DNA of 64,000 bases from Janthinobacterium sp. BJB426 (GTDB taxonomy: Bacteria; Pseudomonadota; Gammaproteobacteria; Burkholderiales; Burkholderiaceae_D), in assembly GCF_002735705.1 (NCBI RefSeq), contig NZ_PDZL01000012.1:62001-126000 (forward strand). Reading direction: 5' to 3'. Shown piece after piece: positions 42,266 through 51,851 of the stretch. Below the pieces are notes generated by a model. That model did no database searches. It saw nothing but the letters and a program-made list of their open reading frames with translations, and was not told where the DNA came from. The first letter of the stretch is position 1; each line of letters starts with the position of its first letter. The translations under genes were made by a program, and so were the position numbers.

Positions 42266-43498
42266 GTGGCAAAACAAATTATTATCGACCATGTGTTCAA
42301 AGTGTTCGGCGACAAGCCAGAAGAAGCACTTGAACTCGTCCATCAGGGCGCCAGCAAGCAGGATATCCTGGCCAAGACCGACTGCACCATCGGCGTTTTC
42401 GACGCCACCTTTACCATTGAAGCGGGCGAGATTTTCGTCATCATGGGCCTGTCCGGTTCGGGCAAGTCGACCCTGGTGCGCATGCTGAACCGCCTGATCG
42501 AGCCGACCGCCGGCCGCATCCTGATCGATGGCAACGACATCAATACCTTGCCTGACGCCCAGTTGCGCGCCCTGCGCCGCAAGGACATCAGCATGGTGTT
42601 CCAGTCGTTCGCGCTGTTGCCGCAAATTACCGTGCTCGACAACACTGCCTTCGGCATGGAACTGGCCGGCATGCCCAAGGCCGAGCGCCATGCGCTGGCC
42701 CAGCAAGCGCTGGAACAGGTGGGCCTGGACGGCTACGGCGCCAGCTATCCCGACGAATTGTCGGGCGGCATGCAGCAGCGCGTGGGCCTGGCCCGTGCGC
42801 TGGCGTGCGATCCATCGATTTTGCTGATGGATGAAGCGTTTTCCGCGCTCGATCCGATTATTCGTACGGAAATGCAATCGGAACTGCTGCGCTTGCAGCA
42901 AATCAAGCGCCGCACCATCGTCTTCATTTCGCATGACCTCGACGAAGCCATGCGCATCGGCGACCGCGTTGCCATCATGAAAGACGGCCACGTGGTGCAA
43001 GTGGGCACGCCGGAAGAAATCCTGCGCAAACCGGCCAACGATTACGTGCGCAACTTCGTGCGCGGCGTCGATGCGGCGGCCGTATTCAAGGCCAGCGATA
43101 TCGCCCGCAAGAGCCAGATCGTCGTGTCCGAGTCGCCGAGCCGCGGTTCGCGCGCCGCGCTGTCGATGCTGGAAGAGCAGGATCGCGCCTTTGCGTATGT
43201 CGTCAATCCGCAGCGCAAGTTCCTCGGTGTCGTTTCGGCCGATTCGCTGCGCAGTGCGCTCGACGGCCATGTCGGCCCGCTGGGCCTGGCGCATGCCTAT
43301 CTGCCCGACGTGCAGACCATCAATGCAGATGAGCCAGTCGCCGGCCTGTTCGGCCAGGTGGCGCAACTGCCTTACGCCGTCCCTGTGGTGGCCAATGACG
43401 GTAGCTTCCGCGGCGCCATCAGCAAGACAACCTTGCTGAAGTTCCTCGACCGCGACACGCCAGCCATAGCCGAACAACAACAGAAAGGACAAGCATGA
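42266..43498 (+). CDS. proV: Osmoprotectant (glycine betaine/proline) ABC transporter ATP-binding protein
   Basis: A 410-residue ATPase of the ProV type. Walker [19 protein letters not shown]-loop FQSFALLPQ, signature [15 protein letters not shown], Walker [13 protein letters not shown], and a C-terminal CBS-domain pair (about 280-400), which in OpuA senses ionic strength. The start is GTG 42266 with AGGGAGA about eight bases upstream. The N-terminal extension [20 protein letters not shown] is typical of ProV. First gene of proVWX; overlaps proW (ATGA). Confidence 0.93.
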   Translation: MAKQIIIDHVFKVFGDKPEEALELVHQGASKQDILAKTDCTIGVFDATFTIEAGEIFVIMGLSGSGKSTLVRMLNRLIEPTAGRILIDGNDINTLPDAQLRALRRKDISMVFQSFALLPQITVLDNTAFGMELAGMPKAERHALAQQALEQVGLDGYGASYPDELSGGMQQRVGLARALACDPSILLMDEAFSALDPIIRTEMQSELLRLQQIKRRTIVFISHDLDEAMRIGDRVAIMKDGHVVQVGTPEEILRKPANDYVRNFVRGVDAAAVFKASDIARKSQIVVSESPSRGSRAALSMLEEQDRAFAYVVNPQRKFLGVVSADSLRSALDGHVGPLGLAHAYLPDVQTINADEPVAGLFGQVAQLPYAVPVVANDGSFRGAISKTTLLKFLDRDTPAIAEQQQKGQA

Positions 43499-44601
43499 AC
43501 CCAAGCACCGTTTCCACAGTAGAAGCTGTTGTTGAACAGCCAGCCGCGCAAATCAATCCCTGGGCGCTGACGCCGCCGACCGACGCCAGCACTGCCTGGC
43601 TGGACGCCGCCGCGCCTGCCGTGCAGCCGGAACATGCGACCGGCTTTCACCTGACGCAGATTTTCGACGGCTCGCTGCCGCTGGAAAGCTGGATCAACCA
43701 GGGCCTGGGCTGGGTTGTCGCCCATTTCCGCCCTTTCTTCCAGGCAGTGCGCGCGCCGATCGATAGCACCCTGAACGGCGTGGAAGGCGTGCTGCTGGCG
43801 GCGCCGTCGCTGACGGTGATCGCCATCATCGGCTTGCTGGCGTGGCAATTTACCAGCCGCACCCTGGCCGTCGGCACCGTGCTGGCGCTGCTCGTCGTGT
43901 CGATGCTGGGCATCTGGCCCGAAGCCATGACGACCTTGTCGCTGGTATTGACGTCGCTGGCCTTCTGTCTGGCCATCGGCTTGCCGCTGGGTATTTTCCT
44001 TGCCAGCAGCGACCGCGCGCAGAATATCCTGCGCCCCCTGCTCGACGCCATGCAGACGACGCCTGCCTTCGTCTACCTGGTGCCCGTGGTGATGCTGTTT
44101 GGTATCGGTAATGCGCCAGGCGTGATCGTGACGATCATCTTTGCCCTGCCGCCGCTGGTGCGTCTGACCAACCTCGGTATCCGCCAGGTGCGTCCCGACC
44201 TGATCGAAGCGGCGCGCGCCTATGGCGCCTCGCCGTGGCAATTGCTGACCCGCGTGCAGTTTCCGCTGGCCATGCCATCGATCATGGCCGGTATCAACCA
44301 GTCGCTGATGCTGTCGCTGTCGATGGTCGTGATCGCCTCGATGATCGCCGTGGGTGGCCTGGGCCAGATGGTATTGCGCGGCATTGGTCGCCTGGACATG
44401 GGCCTGGCAACTGTCGGCGGCCTGGGCATCGTGCTGCTGGCCATCACCCTGGACCGTTTGACGCAAGCGATGGGCCAGCCACGCCGTGGCGTGCGCCACT
44501 GGTACCAGACGGGCCCTGCCGGTTTCGTGCTGCGCCTGGTGCGCGGCAATGCACAGAAAAATAATGTTGAACAGCAAGCCACGCTGGCCAACGCACAATA
44601 A
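43495..44601 (+). CDS. proW: Osmoprotectant ABC transporter permease
   Basis: A 368-residue permease. A long N-terminal cytoplasmic region (about 95 residues) precedes the helices, as in E. coli ProW. The BPD permease domain has six to seven helices with the [32 protein letters not shown] coupling motif near 240-270. It forms the channel for betaine or proline uptake with ProV and ProX. The ATG overlaps the proV stop. Confidence 0.93.
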   Translation: MNPSTVSTVEAVVEQPAAQINPWALTPPTDASTAWLDAAAPAVQPEHATGFHLTQIFDGSLPLESWINQGLGWVVAHFRPFFQAVRAPIDSTLNGVEGVLLAAPSLTVIAIIGLLAWQFTSRTLAVGTVLALLVVSMLGIWPEAMTTLSLVLTSLAFCLAIGLPLGIFLASSDRAQNILRPLLDAMQTTPAFVYLVPVVMLFGIGNAPGVIVTIIFALPPLVRLTNLGIRQVRPDLIEAARAYGASPWQLLTRVQFPLAMPSIMAGINQSLMLSLSMVVIASMIAVGGLGQMVLRGIGRLDMGLATVGGLGIVLLAITLDRLTQAMGQPRRGVRHWYQTGPAGFVLRLVRGNAQKNNVEQQATLANAQ

Positions 44602-44610
44602 AGGAACCAC

Positions 44611-45669
44611 ATGCATCAAATTGACAATTTTAAAGTGACGCAAAAATCGCAACGCAAGTTCCAGCTGTTTTCCGCCCTGGCGATCGCCGCCATGGCCCTG
44701 ACCACCAGCCTGGCCATGGCGCAGACGCCGGCCGTGGCCGCCGACGCCTTGCCCGGCAAGGGCGTCAAGGTGCAGCCGCTGCAAAGCTCGATCGCGGAAG
44801 AGACCTTCCAGACCATGCTGGTCGACAAGGCGCTGGAAAAGCTCGGCTATGAAGTGCAGCCGATCAAGGAAGTGGAATATCCGACGGCGCATATCGCCAT
44901 TGCCAACGGTGATGCCACCTTCATGGCCGTGCACTGGGATCCGATGCACAAGGATTTCTATAACAATGCGGGCGGCGACGCCAAGCTGTTGCGCACGGGC
45001 CAATACGCCGGTCCTGCCGCACAAGGTTATCTGATCGACAAGGCCACGGCGGAAAAGTACAACATCACGAATATCGACCAGTTGCGCGATCCCACCCTGG
45101 CCAAACTGTTCGACCATGACGGCGATGGCAAGGCCGACTTGACGGGTTGCAACCCTGGCTGGGGCTGCGAAGCGCTGATCGAGAACCACATGGATGCATA
45201 CAAATTGCGCAAGACGGTGACGCACGTGCAGGGCAGCTATGCGGCCCTGATCGCCGACACCCTGGGCCGCTACAAGCGTGGCGAACCGATCCTGTATTAC
45301 ACGTGGACGCCATACTGGGTCAGCGGCGTGCTGGTGCCGGGCAAGGACGTGGTCTGGCTGAAAGTGCCGTTCTCGGCCAATCCGGACAAGGTGAATACCC
45401 GCCTCGACGATGGCAGCGATTACGGTTTTGCCGTCAACACGGCGCGCATCGTGTCGAACAAGGCCTGGGCGGAGAGCAACCCGGCCGCGGCCAAGCTGTT
45501 CGAAGTGATGCAGTTGCCGGTGGCGGACATCAATGCGCAGAACGAGCGCATGCGCCGCGGCGAAAACACGCAAGCCGATATCGCCCGCCATACGGCTGGC
45601 TGGATCAAGTTCCACCAGCAAACATTTGACGGCTGGATCGCGCAGGCGCTGGCGGCGGCAAAAAAGTAA
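44611..45669 (+). CDS. proX: Osmoprotectant-binding periplasmic protein
   Basis: A 352-residue exported binding protein; signal peptide is long (residues 1 to about 45, with [13 protein letters not shown] near the cleavage). The ligand pocket fits Pro[12 protein letters not shown] near 107 and [10 protein letters not shown] near 228 place several Trp and Tyr as an aromatic cage for quaternary ammonium. GCNPGWGCE supplies the conserved disulfide. Ends the operon before a terminator. Betaine versus choline preference cannot be read. Confidence 0.92.
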   Translation: MHQIDNFKVTQKSQRKFQLFSALAIAAMALTTSLAMAQTPAVAADALPGKGVKVQPLQSSIAEETFQTMLVDKALEKLGYEVQPIKEVEYPTAHIAIANGDATFMAVHWDPMHKDFYNNAGGDAKLLRTGQYAGPAAQGYLIDKATAEKYNITNIDQLRDPTLAKLFDHDGDGKADLTGCNPGWGCEALIENHMDAYKLRKTVTHVQGSYAALIADTLGRYKRGEPILYYTWTPYWVSGVLVPGKDVVWLKVPFSANPDKVNTRLDDGSDYGFAVNTARIVSNKAWAESNPAAAKLFEVMQLPVADINAQNERMRRGENTQADIARHTAGWIKFHQQTFDGWIAQALAAAKK

Positions 45670-45692
45670 ATTGCGGCTGATACCGGCGTAAA

Positions 45693-45723
45693 AAAAGTGG
45701 CTACCGATTCGGTAGCCACTTTT
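45693..45723 (+). terminator. Terminator after proX
   Basis: AAAAGTGGCTACC (45693-45705) pairs with GGTAGCCACTTTT (45711-45723) around GATTC. It can also end the convergent acetyltransferase gene, since both strands show an A/T run. Confidence 0.9.
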
Positions 45724-45760
45724 GCATTTACGGCCTGTTTTTGTGGTTTTTGGTGAGTTT

Positions 45761-46231
45761 TTAGCCGTTTTCGGCCAGTTTCAGGTGCAAAATGGGGAAA
45801 GGCTTGCCGAACGGGTCAAGCGGCGAGCGGTTTTCCACGATAAAGCCCAGGTGGCGGTAAAAGCCATGCGCCTGCGTGTTGTGTTCGTTGACATCGACTG
45901 CCGTGGCTTTCAGGCTGGCGATGGCGAACTGGACCAGCGCGCGGCCGGCGCCGCTGCCACGCCGGTCCGGATGCACGAACAGCATTTCGATCTTGGCGTG
46001 CTCGACGCACAGGAATGCATAGGCGACGCCGTCATCCGCGCGCAGCACGTGCAGCAGGCGTTCGGCCGTCACTCTGGCCAGCTCTTCGCGTACGAAGGGC
46101 ATCAGGAAGGCGATATCGCTATCGGCGAGGAAATCGTGGGTGGCGCGTACGGACAGGTGCCAGACGTCGAACAAGCGGGGCAGGTCGTCGGCATGCGCCA
46201 GCGAAACCTGGGAAATCAGTGATGGTGTCAT
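45761..46231 (-). CDS. GNAT family N-acetyltransferase
   Basis: A 156-residue acetyltransferase: IEMLFVHPDRRGSGAGRALVQFA is the acetyl-CoA binding motif A (R-R-G-S-G-A-G), and DVNEHNTQAHGFYRHLGF the motif B. Likely acetylates a small molecule or protein N-terminus; substrate unknown. ATG 46231 has no ribosome site, and the promoter places +1 on its A (leaderless). Confidence 0.87.
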   Translation of the reverse strand: MTPSLISQVSLAHADDLPRLFDVWHLSVRATHDFLADSDIAFLMPFVREELARVTAERLLHVLRADDGVAYAFLCVEHAKIEMLFVHPDRRGSGAGRALVQFAIASLKATAVDVNEHNTQAHGFYRHLGFIVENRSPLDPFGKPFPILHLKLAENG

Positions 46232-46237
46232 GCAGAA

Positions 46238-46267
46238 ATTATACTGCCCCGACAGGCGCCGGGGCAA
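46238..46267 (-). promoter_or_regulatory. Leaderless promoter of the acetyltransferase gene
   Basis: On the minus strand TTGCCC (46267-46262), 18 bases, TATAAT (46243-46238), then six bases and the ATG at 46231. GCCCCG and CGGGGC within the spacer could form a short hairpin. Confidence 0.6.
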
Positions 46268-46278
46268 GGGAGGGACGA

Positions 46279-46533
46279 TCAGTCCTTCAAGTCTTCGATC
46301 AGGTCGATGTATTGCTGTTGCGCATCTTCCTTCGAGGTGCCGGCCAGGGCCGCCCAGGCGTCGAACTTGGCGCGGTTGACGAAGTCGGTCATGCCAGGAC
46401 GCTCGCCCGTGGCGTCGCCGCTCGACGCTTGCTTGAACAAGGCGTAGATTTTCAACAAGGTCATATTGTCCGGACGCTCGGACAGGGTCTTGGAATCGAG
46501 CTGCGCTTGTTCGAATTGCTCTTGTAAACTCAT
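46279..46533 (-). CDS. Acyl-CoA-binding protein
   Basis: An 84-residue four-helix ACBP: MSLQEQFEQAQLDSKTLSERPDNMTLLKIYALFKQASSGDA is the diagnostic N-terminal half, with KIYALFKQA binding the CoA moiety, and KFDAWAALAGTSKEDAQQQYIDLIEDL the C-terminal half. It binds long-chain acyl-CoA in the cytoplasm. Single gene. Confidence 0.96.
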   Translation of the reverse strand: MSLQEQFEQAQLDSKTLSERPDNMTLLKIYALFKQASSGDATGERPGMTDFVNRAKFDAWAALAGTSKEDAQQQYIDLIEDLKD

Positions 46534-46659
46534 GATGGCTCCTGTGTGCTGATGGAATCGCTGGAAAAGTGCGGCAGGCCCGGCGGAGTGGCCACCGTGC
46601 GTGCTGCAGTGCCTGACATCATAGTGAAAAAAGCGTGCCGTGCATTAGAGGACACACTC

Positions 46660-46696
46660 AAAACAAAAACGCCGCCGCTGCGTGAACAGGGGCGGC
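46660..46696 (-). terminator. Terminator after the FKBP gene
   Basis: On the minus strand CGCCGCC and GGCGGCG (46691-46697 and 46670-46676) pair across 14 bases and are followed by GTTTTTGTTTT. It ends the isomerase gene at 46733. Confidence 0.8.
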
Positions 46697-46732
46697 GCCG
46701 GTACAGTCGCTTCAGCGCTGCGCAGTCGGTGC

Positions 46733-47089
46733 TTATACGCCCAGCAGTTCGACGTCGAAAATCAGGGTGGCGTTCGGTGGAATCACGCCGCCGGCGCCGC
46801 GTGCGCCATAGCCCAGTGCTGCAGGGATGATCAGCTGGCGCTTGCCGCCCACTTTCATGCCTTGTACGCCTTCGTCCCAGCCTTGAATGACGCGGCCGGC
46901 GCCCAGCGGGAATTCGAATGGGTCGTTGCGGTCCTTGCTCGAGTCAAATTTCGAACCGGCGCTGCCGTCGTCGTTCTGCAGCCAGCCCGTGTAATGCACG
47001 ACAACATTGTTGCCGGCTTGCGCTTCAGCGCCTTCGCCAACGACGGTATCGATGTATTGCAGGCCGGAAGCGGTAGTGGTGGTGGTCAT
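46733..47089 (-). CDS. FKBP-type peptidyl-prolyl isomerase
   Basis: A 118-residue single-domain FKBP: NNVVVHYTGWLQNDDGSAGSKFDSS, FPLGAGRVIQGWDEGVQGMKVGGKRQLIIPAALGYGARGAGGVIPPNATLIFDVELLGV contain the active-site Tyr, Phe, Asp and Trp pattern. It speeds up folding in the cytoplasm (no signal peptide). AAGGA six bases before ATG 47089 sets the start. Length is normal for the class. Confidence 0.96.
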   Translation of the reverse strand: MTTTTTASGLQYIDTVVGEGAEAQAGNNVVVHYTGWLQNDDGSAGSKFDSSKDRNDPFEFPLGAGRVIQGWDEGVQGMKVGGKRQLIIPAALGYGARGAGGVIPPNATLIFDVELLGV

Positions 47090-47286
47090 GATAATCCTTG
47101 TGTAGGCGATGAAAGCTTCAGATTGTAGAGCAATGAGTTGCAAAGCGCCATTCCAGGCCCGGCACAGGGAAAAAACGGAAATTATGGTGATGTGTGGCTG
47201 CCGGCAGCATTTAAGGGGGGATTTCACACAATAAATACAGTGTTCCACGTAAAATGCATGTTTTGTATTTAACAGTGATTTCTTCC

Positions 47287-48258
47287 ATGTTCCGCAGTCT
47301 ACGCCGCCTTGTTTTTTCCTCGCTGTGCCTGGTTTCCGCAATATCGACGGCGCAAGCCGAAGTGGTGGTGGTGCTCAATTCCCGTGATGCCACGGTGCAA
47401 CTGCTGGACCAGAAAACGTATGCTCCCCTGTCCACCTTTGCCGTCGGCAAGGAACCGCACCATTTGATGGAAACGCCGGACGGCAAGTCGCTGATCGTCG
47501 CCAGTTCTGTCGGCAACGAACTGATCTTCCTCGACCCTGTGTCGGGCCAGATCCAGCGCCGTATCAGCAATATCCTCGACCCGTATCAGATCGGCTTTTC
47601 GCCGGACCAGAAGTGGTTCATCTCGAACTCGCTGCGCCTGGACCGCATCGACCTGTACCGCTACGACGGCAAGAACCTGACCCTGGCCAAGCGCATCCCG
47701 CTGCCAAAGTTGCCCAGCCACATGGCGTTCACGGCCGACAGCACCATGGCCTTCATCACGCAGCAGGGCAGCAACCAGGTCAGCGCCATCGACCTGGCCA
47801 CGCAAACCGTCAAATGGACCATGCCTGTCGGTCCCGCGCCGGCCGGTATCACGATGACGCCCGATGGCAAGCATTTGCTGGTCGGCATCATGGGCAGCGA
47901 TTACGTGGAAGTGATCGACTGGCGCACGCAAAAGACCGTCAAGCGCATCAAGGCGGGCGCCGGCACGCATAATTTCCGCGCGCTCGGTGACAACCGCATG
48001 ACGTTCGTCTCGAACCGCGTGTCGAACACGATCAACATCATCGACCAGCAAACCCTGGAAAACGTGGGCACCATCAATGTGCCGGGCGGCCCCGATTGCA
48101 TGGAAATCACGCCCGATGGCAAGACCATGTGGGTGACCTTGCGCTGGATCAAGAAAGTAGCCGTGATCGATTTGACCACGCGCAAGGTGATCAAGACCAT
48201 ACCGGTGGGCCGCTCGCCCCATGGCGTGTATTTCGCCACCCACTCGCCACGCATGTGA
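47287..48258 (+). CDS. Exported YVTN-type beta-propeller protein
   Basis: A 323-residue protein: signal peptide (MFRSLRRLVFSSLCLVSAISTAQA) and about seven repeats of roughly 40 residues, each with a P-D-G-K turn (ETPDGKSLIV, MTPDGKHLLV, ITPDGKTMWV). Such propellers scaffold or bind in the periplasm; ligand unknown. ATG 47287 starts at the signal peptide; ATG 47254 is in frame, and neither has a clear ribosome site. Its stop overlaps the deacetylase start (TGATG). Confidence 0.85.
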   Translation: MFRSLRRLVFSSLCLVSAISTAQAEVVVVLNSRDATVQLLDQKTYAPLSTFAVGKEPHHLMETPDGKSLIVASSVGNELIFLDPVSGQIQRRISNILDPYQIGFSPDQKWFISNSLRLDRIDLYRYDGKNLTLAKRIPLPKLPSHMAFTADSTMAFITQQGSNQVSAIDLATQTVKWTMPVGPAPAGITMTPDGKHLLVGIMGSDYVEVIDWRTQKTVKRIKAGAGTHNFRALGDNRMTFVSNRVSNTINIIDQQTLENVGTINVPGGPDCMEITPDGKTMWVTLRWIKKVAVIDLTTRKVIKTIPVGRSPHGVYFATHSPRM

Positions 48259-49112
48259 TGGCGGGTGTGATGATGAAACGCCTCACTTTCGTGGGTCACG
48301 TGCCCGCCATGCTGCTGTGCGCCGGCGCCATGCTGTCGTCCGCGCATGCCGCCGCACCGGTGCCAGCGGCACCAACCCCGGCCGCATCTTCGACCCCGGC
48401 CGCTTGCAAGGGCACCATCTACATGACCTTCGACACGGGCAGCCAGTCGCAAGCGCAGCTGATCGCCGACGTGCTGAATCAGCGCCATGTGAAGGCAACC
48501 TTCTTCCTGGCCAATGAAAAGACCACGCGCGGTGACTATTCGCTCGATGCCTCGTGGGCGCCGTACTGGAAAGCCCGTGTCGCCGAAGGCCACGCATTTG
48601 GCACGCATACGTTTGACCACGTGTACTGGAAGAAGGATCTGGCCAACGGCTTGATTCAGGTCAAGCCCCAGTTCGGCAAGGATGGCGGCAAGCTGGCTTC
48701 CTTCACCGATAAGCAGTTCTGCGAGGAATTGCGCCGCGTCGATACGCGCTTCCAGGAGTTGACCGGGCACAAGCTTGACCCGTTCTGGCGCGCGCCGGGC
48801 GGCTACACGTCGCCGCGCACCCTGGCGGCCGGCAGCGCCTGCGGCTACCAGCATGCGGGCTGGGCGCCGGCCGGGTATTCTGGCGATGAACTGCCCAGCG
48901 ACAAGTATCCGAACGCCATGCTGCTGAAAAAAGCCCTGGCGAACTTGCGCAGCGGCGACATTTTCATTGCGCACATGGGCATCTGGTCGCGCAAGGAGCC
49001 GTGGGCTCCGGCCAACCTGGACGCCTTGATTTCCGGCCTGCAAGACAAGGGGTTCTGCTTTGCCACCCTGCGCGAGCATCCTGCCTACGCGCAGAAGAAG
49101 GGCCAGCCATGA
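48258..49112 (+). CDS. Polysaccharide deacetylase (NodB fold), variant motif 1
   Basis: A 284-residue protein with a signal peptide (cleaved near SSAHA) and the NodB domain: MTFDTGSQSQ replaces the usual TFDDGP, so the catalytic Asp remains but the metal-binding second Asp is Thr; GTHTFDH keeps the two His ligands; FWRAPGGYTSP and FIAHMGI are motifs 3 and 5. A periplasmic sugar deacetylase is likely, though the altered metal site could change or weaken activity. It overlaps the genes on both sides (TGATG and ATGA). Confidence 0.85.
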   Translation: MAGVMMKRLTFVGHVPAMLLCAGAMLSSAHAAAPVPAAPTPAASSTPAACKGTIYMTFDTGSQSQAQLIADVLNQRHVKATFFLANEKTTRGDYSLDASWAPYWKARVAEGHAFGTHTFDHVYWKKDLANGLIQVKPQFGKDGGKLASFTDKQFCEELRRVDTRFQELTGHKLDPFWRAPGGYTSPRTLAAGSACGYQHAGWAPAGYSGDELPSDKYPNAMLLKKALANLRSGDIFIAHMGIWSRKEPWAPANLDALISGLQDKGFCFATLREHPAYAQKKGQP

Positions 49113-50149
49113 TCGCCGCCGATATCCTCGGCTACGTCACGCCCGTCATCGACACGGTGGTCGACGCTTTTGGCGCGGCGCAAGGCTGGCTGTTCCAGAC
49201 CATCGTCAATCCGCTCGTGTATCACCTGGGCTTTGGCGAATTCACGGAAGAAGCGTTCGAGGGCACGGAGTGGCTGCTGATCGGCCTGTGCGAACTGGTG
49301 CTGCTGTTTCTCGTGCTGCGTCCGCTCGAAGCCTTGATTCCCGCGCAAAAGATGACGGATCCGCGCGCGCGCTGGAACGATTTCATTTACACGGTGCTGC
49401 ACCGCATCGGCCTGTTTTCTGTCGTGGTCTTCTTCACGCTCGATCCGCTGATGGATGCATTGGCGGGCGCCTTGCGTTTCGACAATATTCATCCCTTGAA
49501 CCTGGAATCGCTGTTGCCCGGCATCAGTCCCTTGCTCAGTTTTATCATTTATTTTGTCATTCTGGATTTTGTCGACTATTGCTACCACCGGGCCTCGCAC
49601 CATTTCGGTTGGTGGTGGGGCTTGCACAGCCTGCATCACAGCCAGCAAAACATGAACTTGTGGAGCGATGACCGCAACCACTTGCTCGATGACTTCCTGC
49701 GCGACGTGGTGATGGCCCTGGTGGCGCTCGGTATCGGCGTGCCGCCGGGACAATACGTGTTGCTGGTGTCGATTTCGCGCATTCTGCAAAGCTTGCAGCA
49801 TGCGAATGTGAGGATACACTTCGGCCGCATCGGCGAGCGGCTCTTGATCTCGCCCCGTTTCCATCGCACGCACCACGCCATCGGCGTGGGGCACGAGTCG
49901 AAGGGCAAGGGCAGCATGGGTGGTTGCAACTTCGGCGTCGTCTTGCCGATTTGGGATATGCTGCTGGGCACCGCGAATTTCTCGGCGGGCTATGCGCGCA
50001 CGGGCGTGCGCGACCAGCTGGCCCGCATCGACAGCAATGGCGTGGGCCGGCCGGGACGCCACTATGGCCGCGGTTTCTGGCAGCAGCAATGGCTGGGCCT
50101 GCGCCGCATGGTGGAATTTGCAAGAGTTAAACGAAAAGGACGCCGTTGA
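49109..50149 (+). CDS. Sterol desaturase / fatty acid hydroxylase family membrane protein
   Basis: A 346-residue protein with four helices and the three histidine clusters of the family: HRASHH near 171, HSLHHS near 184 and FHRTHH near 251, which bind a di-iron centre that hydroxylates lipids. Substrate could be a fatty acid, hopanoid or envelope lipid. ATG 49109 overlaps the deacetylase stop; 36 upstream codons in frame are not used. Its stop overlaps the EI24 start. Confidence 0.9.
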   Translation: MIAADILGYVTPVIDTVVDAFGAAQGWLFQTIVNPLVYHLGFGEFTEEAFEGTEWLLIGLCELVLLFLVLRPLEALIPAQKMTDPRARWNDFIYTVLHRIGLFSVVVFFTLDPLMDALAGALRFDNIHPLNLESLLPGISPLLSFIIYFVILDFVDYCYHRASHHFGWWWGLHSLHHSQQNMNLWSDDRNHLLDDFLRDVVMALVALGIGVPPGQYVLLVSISRILQSLQHANVRIHFGRIGERLLISPRFHRTHHAIGVGHESKGKGSMGGCNFGVVLPIWDMLLGTANFSAGYARTGVRDQLARIDSNGVGRPGRHYGRGFWQQQWLGLRRMVEFARVKRKGRR

Positions 50150-50976
50150 TGCGCAATGTGTTGAATTCGTATGGCCGTGCCTTGCTGTCGCAATTGCATG
50201 GCAGGATATTGCTGCTGAGCGTGGCGCCCTTCATCCTCTCGCTGATTCTGTGGGGCGTACTGCTGAAGTTTGGCCTGCAGCCGCTGATCGACAGCCTGCA
50301 TGCGCAGTTCACGCAGTACGACTTCTTCCGCACCAGCGGCCAGGTGCTGTCCACCTTTGGCTTGGATAAGCTGAAAACCGTGATCGTGCCGCTGATCGCC
50401 ATGTTCATGCTGCTGCCGCTGATGATCCTGACGGCGCTGATCTTCATGGGCCTGTTCGCCATGCCGGCCATCGGCCGCCATATTGGCGGACGGCACTTTC
50501 CCGAGCTGGAAAAAAAGCATGGCGGCAGCCTGCTGGGCAGCGTCGCCACCTCGCTGGCCACGTTTTTGCTGTTTATCCTGGTCTGGGTGCTGATGCTGCC
50601 CCTGTACGCGTTTCCGCCGGCCGCACTGGCGGGGCAGGCCGTGCTGTGGGGCTGGCTGACGTACCGCGTGATGGCGTACGACGCCATGGCCGACTACGCC
50701 AGCGCGGAAGAGCGCCACGCCATCATGCGCGAGCAGCGCTGGCCCCTGCTGGCCATCGGCATGGTGTCCGGCGCGGCCGGCGCCGTGCCGAGCATGCTGT
50801 GGATGGGCGGCGTGATGGCGGTGGTGTTCTTCCCCTTCCTGGCGGCGTTCGCCATCTGGCTGTATGTGCTGATCTTTATCTTTACGGGTTTGTGGTTCCA
50901 GTATTACTGCCTGGAAGCACTGTCGCGTTTGCGGGGCGTACGCGGCATGACCGACGTGGCGCCGGCCGACGCCTGA
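50149..50976 (+). CDS. EI24/CysZ-like membrane protein
   Basis: A 275-residue protein with about six helices (residues 20-40, 80-105, 130-150, 155-175, 205-228, 230-252) and the EI24 family pattern SLLGSVATSLATFLLFILVWVLMLPLYAFPP. CysZ members carry sulfate; most bacterial EI24 proteins are not characterised. AAGGA lies upstream of ATG 50149, which shares its A with the preceding stop. Confidence 0.82.
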   Translation: MRNVLNSYGRALLSQLHGRILLLSVAPFILSLILWGVLLKFGLQPLIDSLHAQFTQYDFFRTSGQVLSTFGLDKLKTVIVPLIAMFMLLPLMILTALIFMGLFAMPAIGRHIGGRHFPELEKKHGGSLLGSVATSLATFLLFILVWVLMLPLYAFPPAALAGQAVLWGWLTYRVMAYDAMADYASAEERHAIMREQRWPLLAIGMVSGAAGAVPSMLWMGGVMAVVFFPFLAAFAIWLYVLIFIFTGLWFQYYCLEALSRLRGVRGMTDVAPADA

Positions 50977-51007
50977 CCATTATTATCGAATTCTACGAGG
51001 GAGCTTC

Positions 51008-51793
51008 ATGGCTATCGGATTGATCATCATCGGCGACGAAATCCTGTCGGGCAAGCGCACGGACCAGCATTTCCCGAAAGTAGTACAAATGCTCAAGGCG
51101 CGGGGCTTGCAGCTGAGCTGGGCGGAATACGTGGGCGACGAGCCGGCCCGCCTGGTCGCCTTGCTCAAGCGCAGCTTTGCCAGCGGCGACATCGTCTTCA
51201 GCTTTGGCGGCATCGGCGCCACGCCGGACGACCATACGCGCCAGGCGGCCGCCGATGCGCTGGGCTTGCCACTGGTGCTGCATCCGCAGGGCAAGGTCAA
51301 TATTCAGCAACGCATCACGGAAATGGGAGCAGAGGCGGGCGTGCCGGCCGATTTGAACTCGCCGGAAAACCTGCACCGCCTGAAAATGGCGGAATTTGTC
51401 GAAGGCGCCGAGCTGATTCCGAATCCGTACAACAAGATTGCCGGCTTTGCCGTGCGCGAGCATTACTTCGTGCCGGGCTTTCCCGTCATGTCCTGGCCCA
51501 TGATCGAGTGGGTGCTCGACACGCATTACAGCCATTTGTTCAACCAGGTGCCGCACGCGGAACATGCCTTGCTCGTGTATGAAACGGCCGAATCCCTGCT
51601 GACGCCGCTGATGGTGCGCCTGGAGGCAGAGTTTCCGCTGATCAAGGTATTCAGCCTGCCCAGCGTGGGCGATGCGCAGACGCGCCGGCATATCGAACTG
51701 GGTGTCAAGGGCGAGCCTGCGCAGGCTGAAGTCGCCTTCGCGCAGATGTGCGCCGCACTCGATACCTTGCAGGCTGAATACGCCACCATCTGA
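51008..51793 (+). CDS. CinA N-terminal / molybdopterin-binding domain protein
   Basis: A 261-residue protein of the MoaB/Mog-like fold: GLIIIGDEILSGKRTDQH at the start and FSFGGIGATPDDHTRQAAADALG near 65-85 are the nucleotide and molybdopterin-binding motifs; the CinA C-terminal amidase domain is absent. Related CinA proteins act on ADP-ribose or NAD breakdown products. It is 31 bases after the EI24 gene and ends the operon. Confidence 0.87.
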   Translation: MAIGLIIIGDEILSGKRTDQHFPKVVQMLKARGLQLSWAEYVGDEPARLVALLKRSFASGDIVFSFGGIGATPDDHTRQAAADALGLPLVLHPQGKVNIQQRITEMGAEAGVPADLNSPENLHRLKMAEFVEGAELIPNPYNKIAGFAVREHYFVPGFPVMSWPMIEWVLDTHYSHLFNQVPHAEHALLVYETAESLLTPLMVRLEAEFPLIKVFSLPSVGDAQTRRHIELGVKGEPAQAEVAFAQMCAALDTLQAEYATI

Positions 51794-51810
51794 GCTGCCG
51801 CCAGCCCGGC

Positions 51811-51831
51811 GCCGGCGGCTTTTTCGCCGGC
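51811..51831 (+). terminator. Hairpin after the CinA-like gene
   Basis: GCCGGCG (51811-51817) pairs with CGCCGGC (51825-51831) around GCTTTTT. The T run is in the loop, so termination strength is uncertain. Confidence 0.5.
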
Positions 51832-51851
51832 GTCCAGCCCGCCATGCATCT

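Noticed and set aside
42021-42488. Plus-strand open frame running from the proV leader into proV
   Set aside because: It starts inside a predicted hairpin, has no ribosome site, and its protein has no similarity pattern; the overlapping proV frame is certain.
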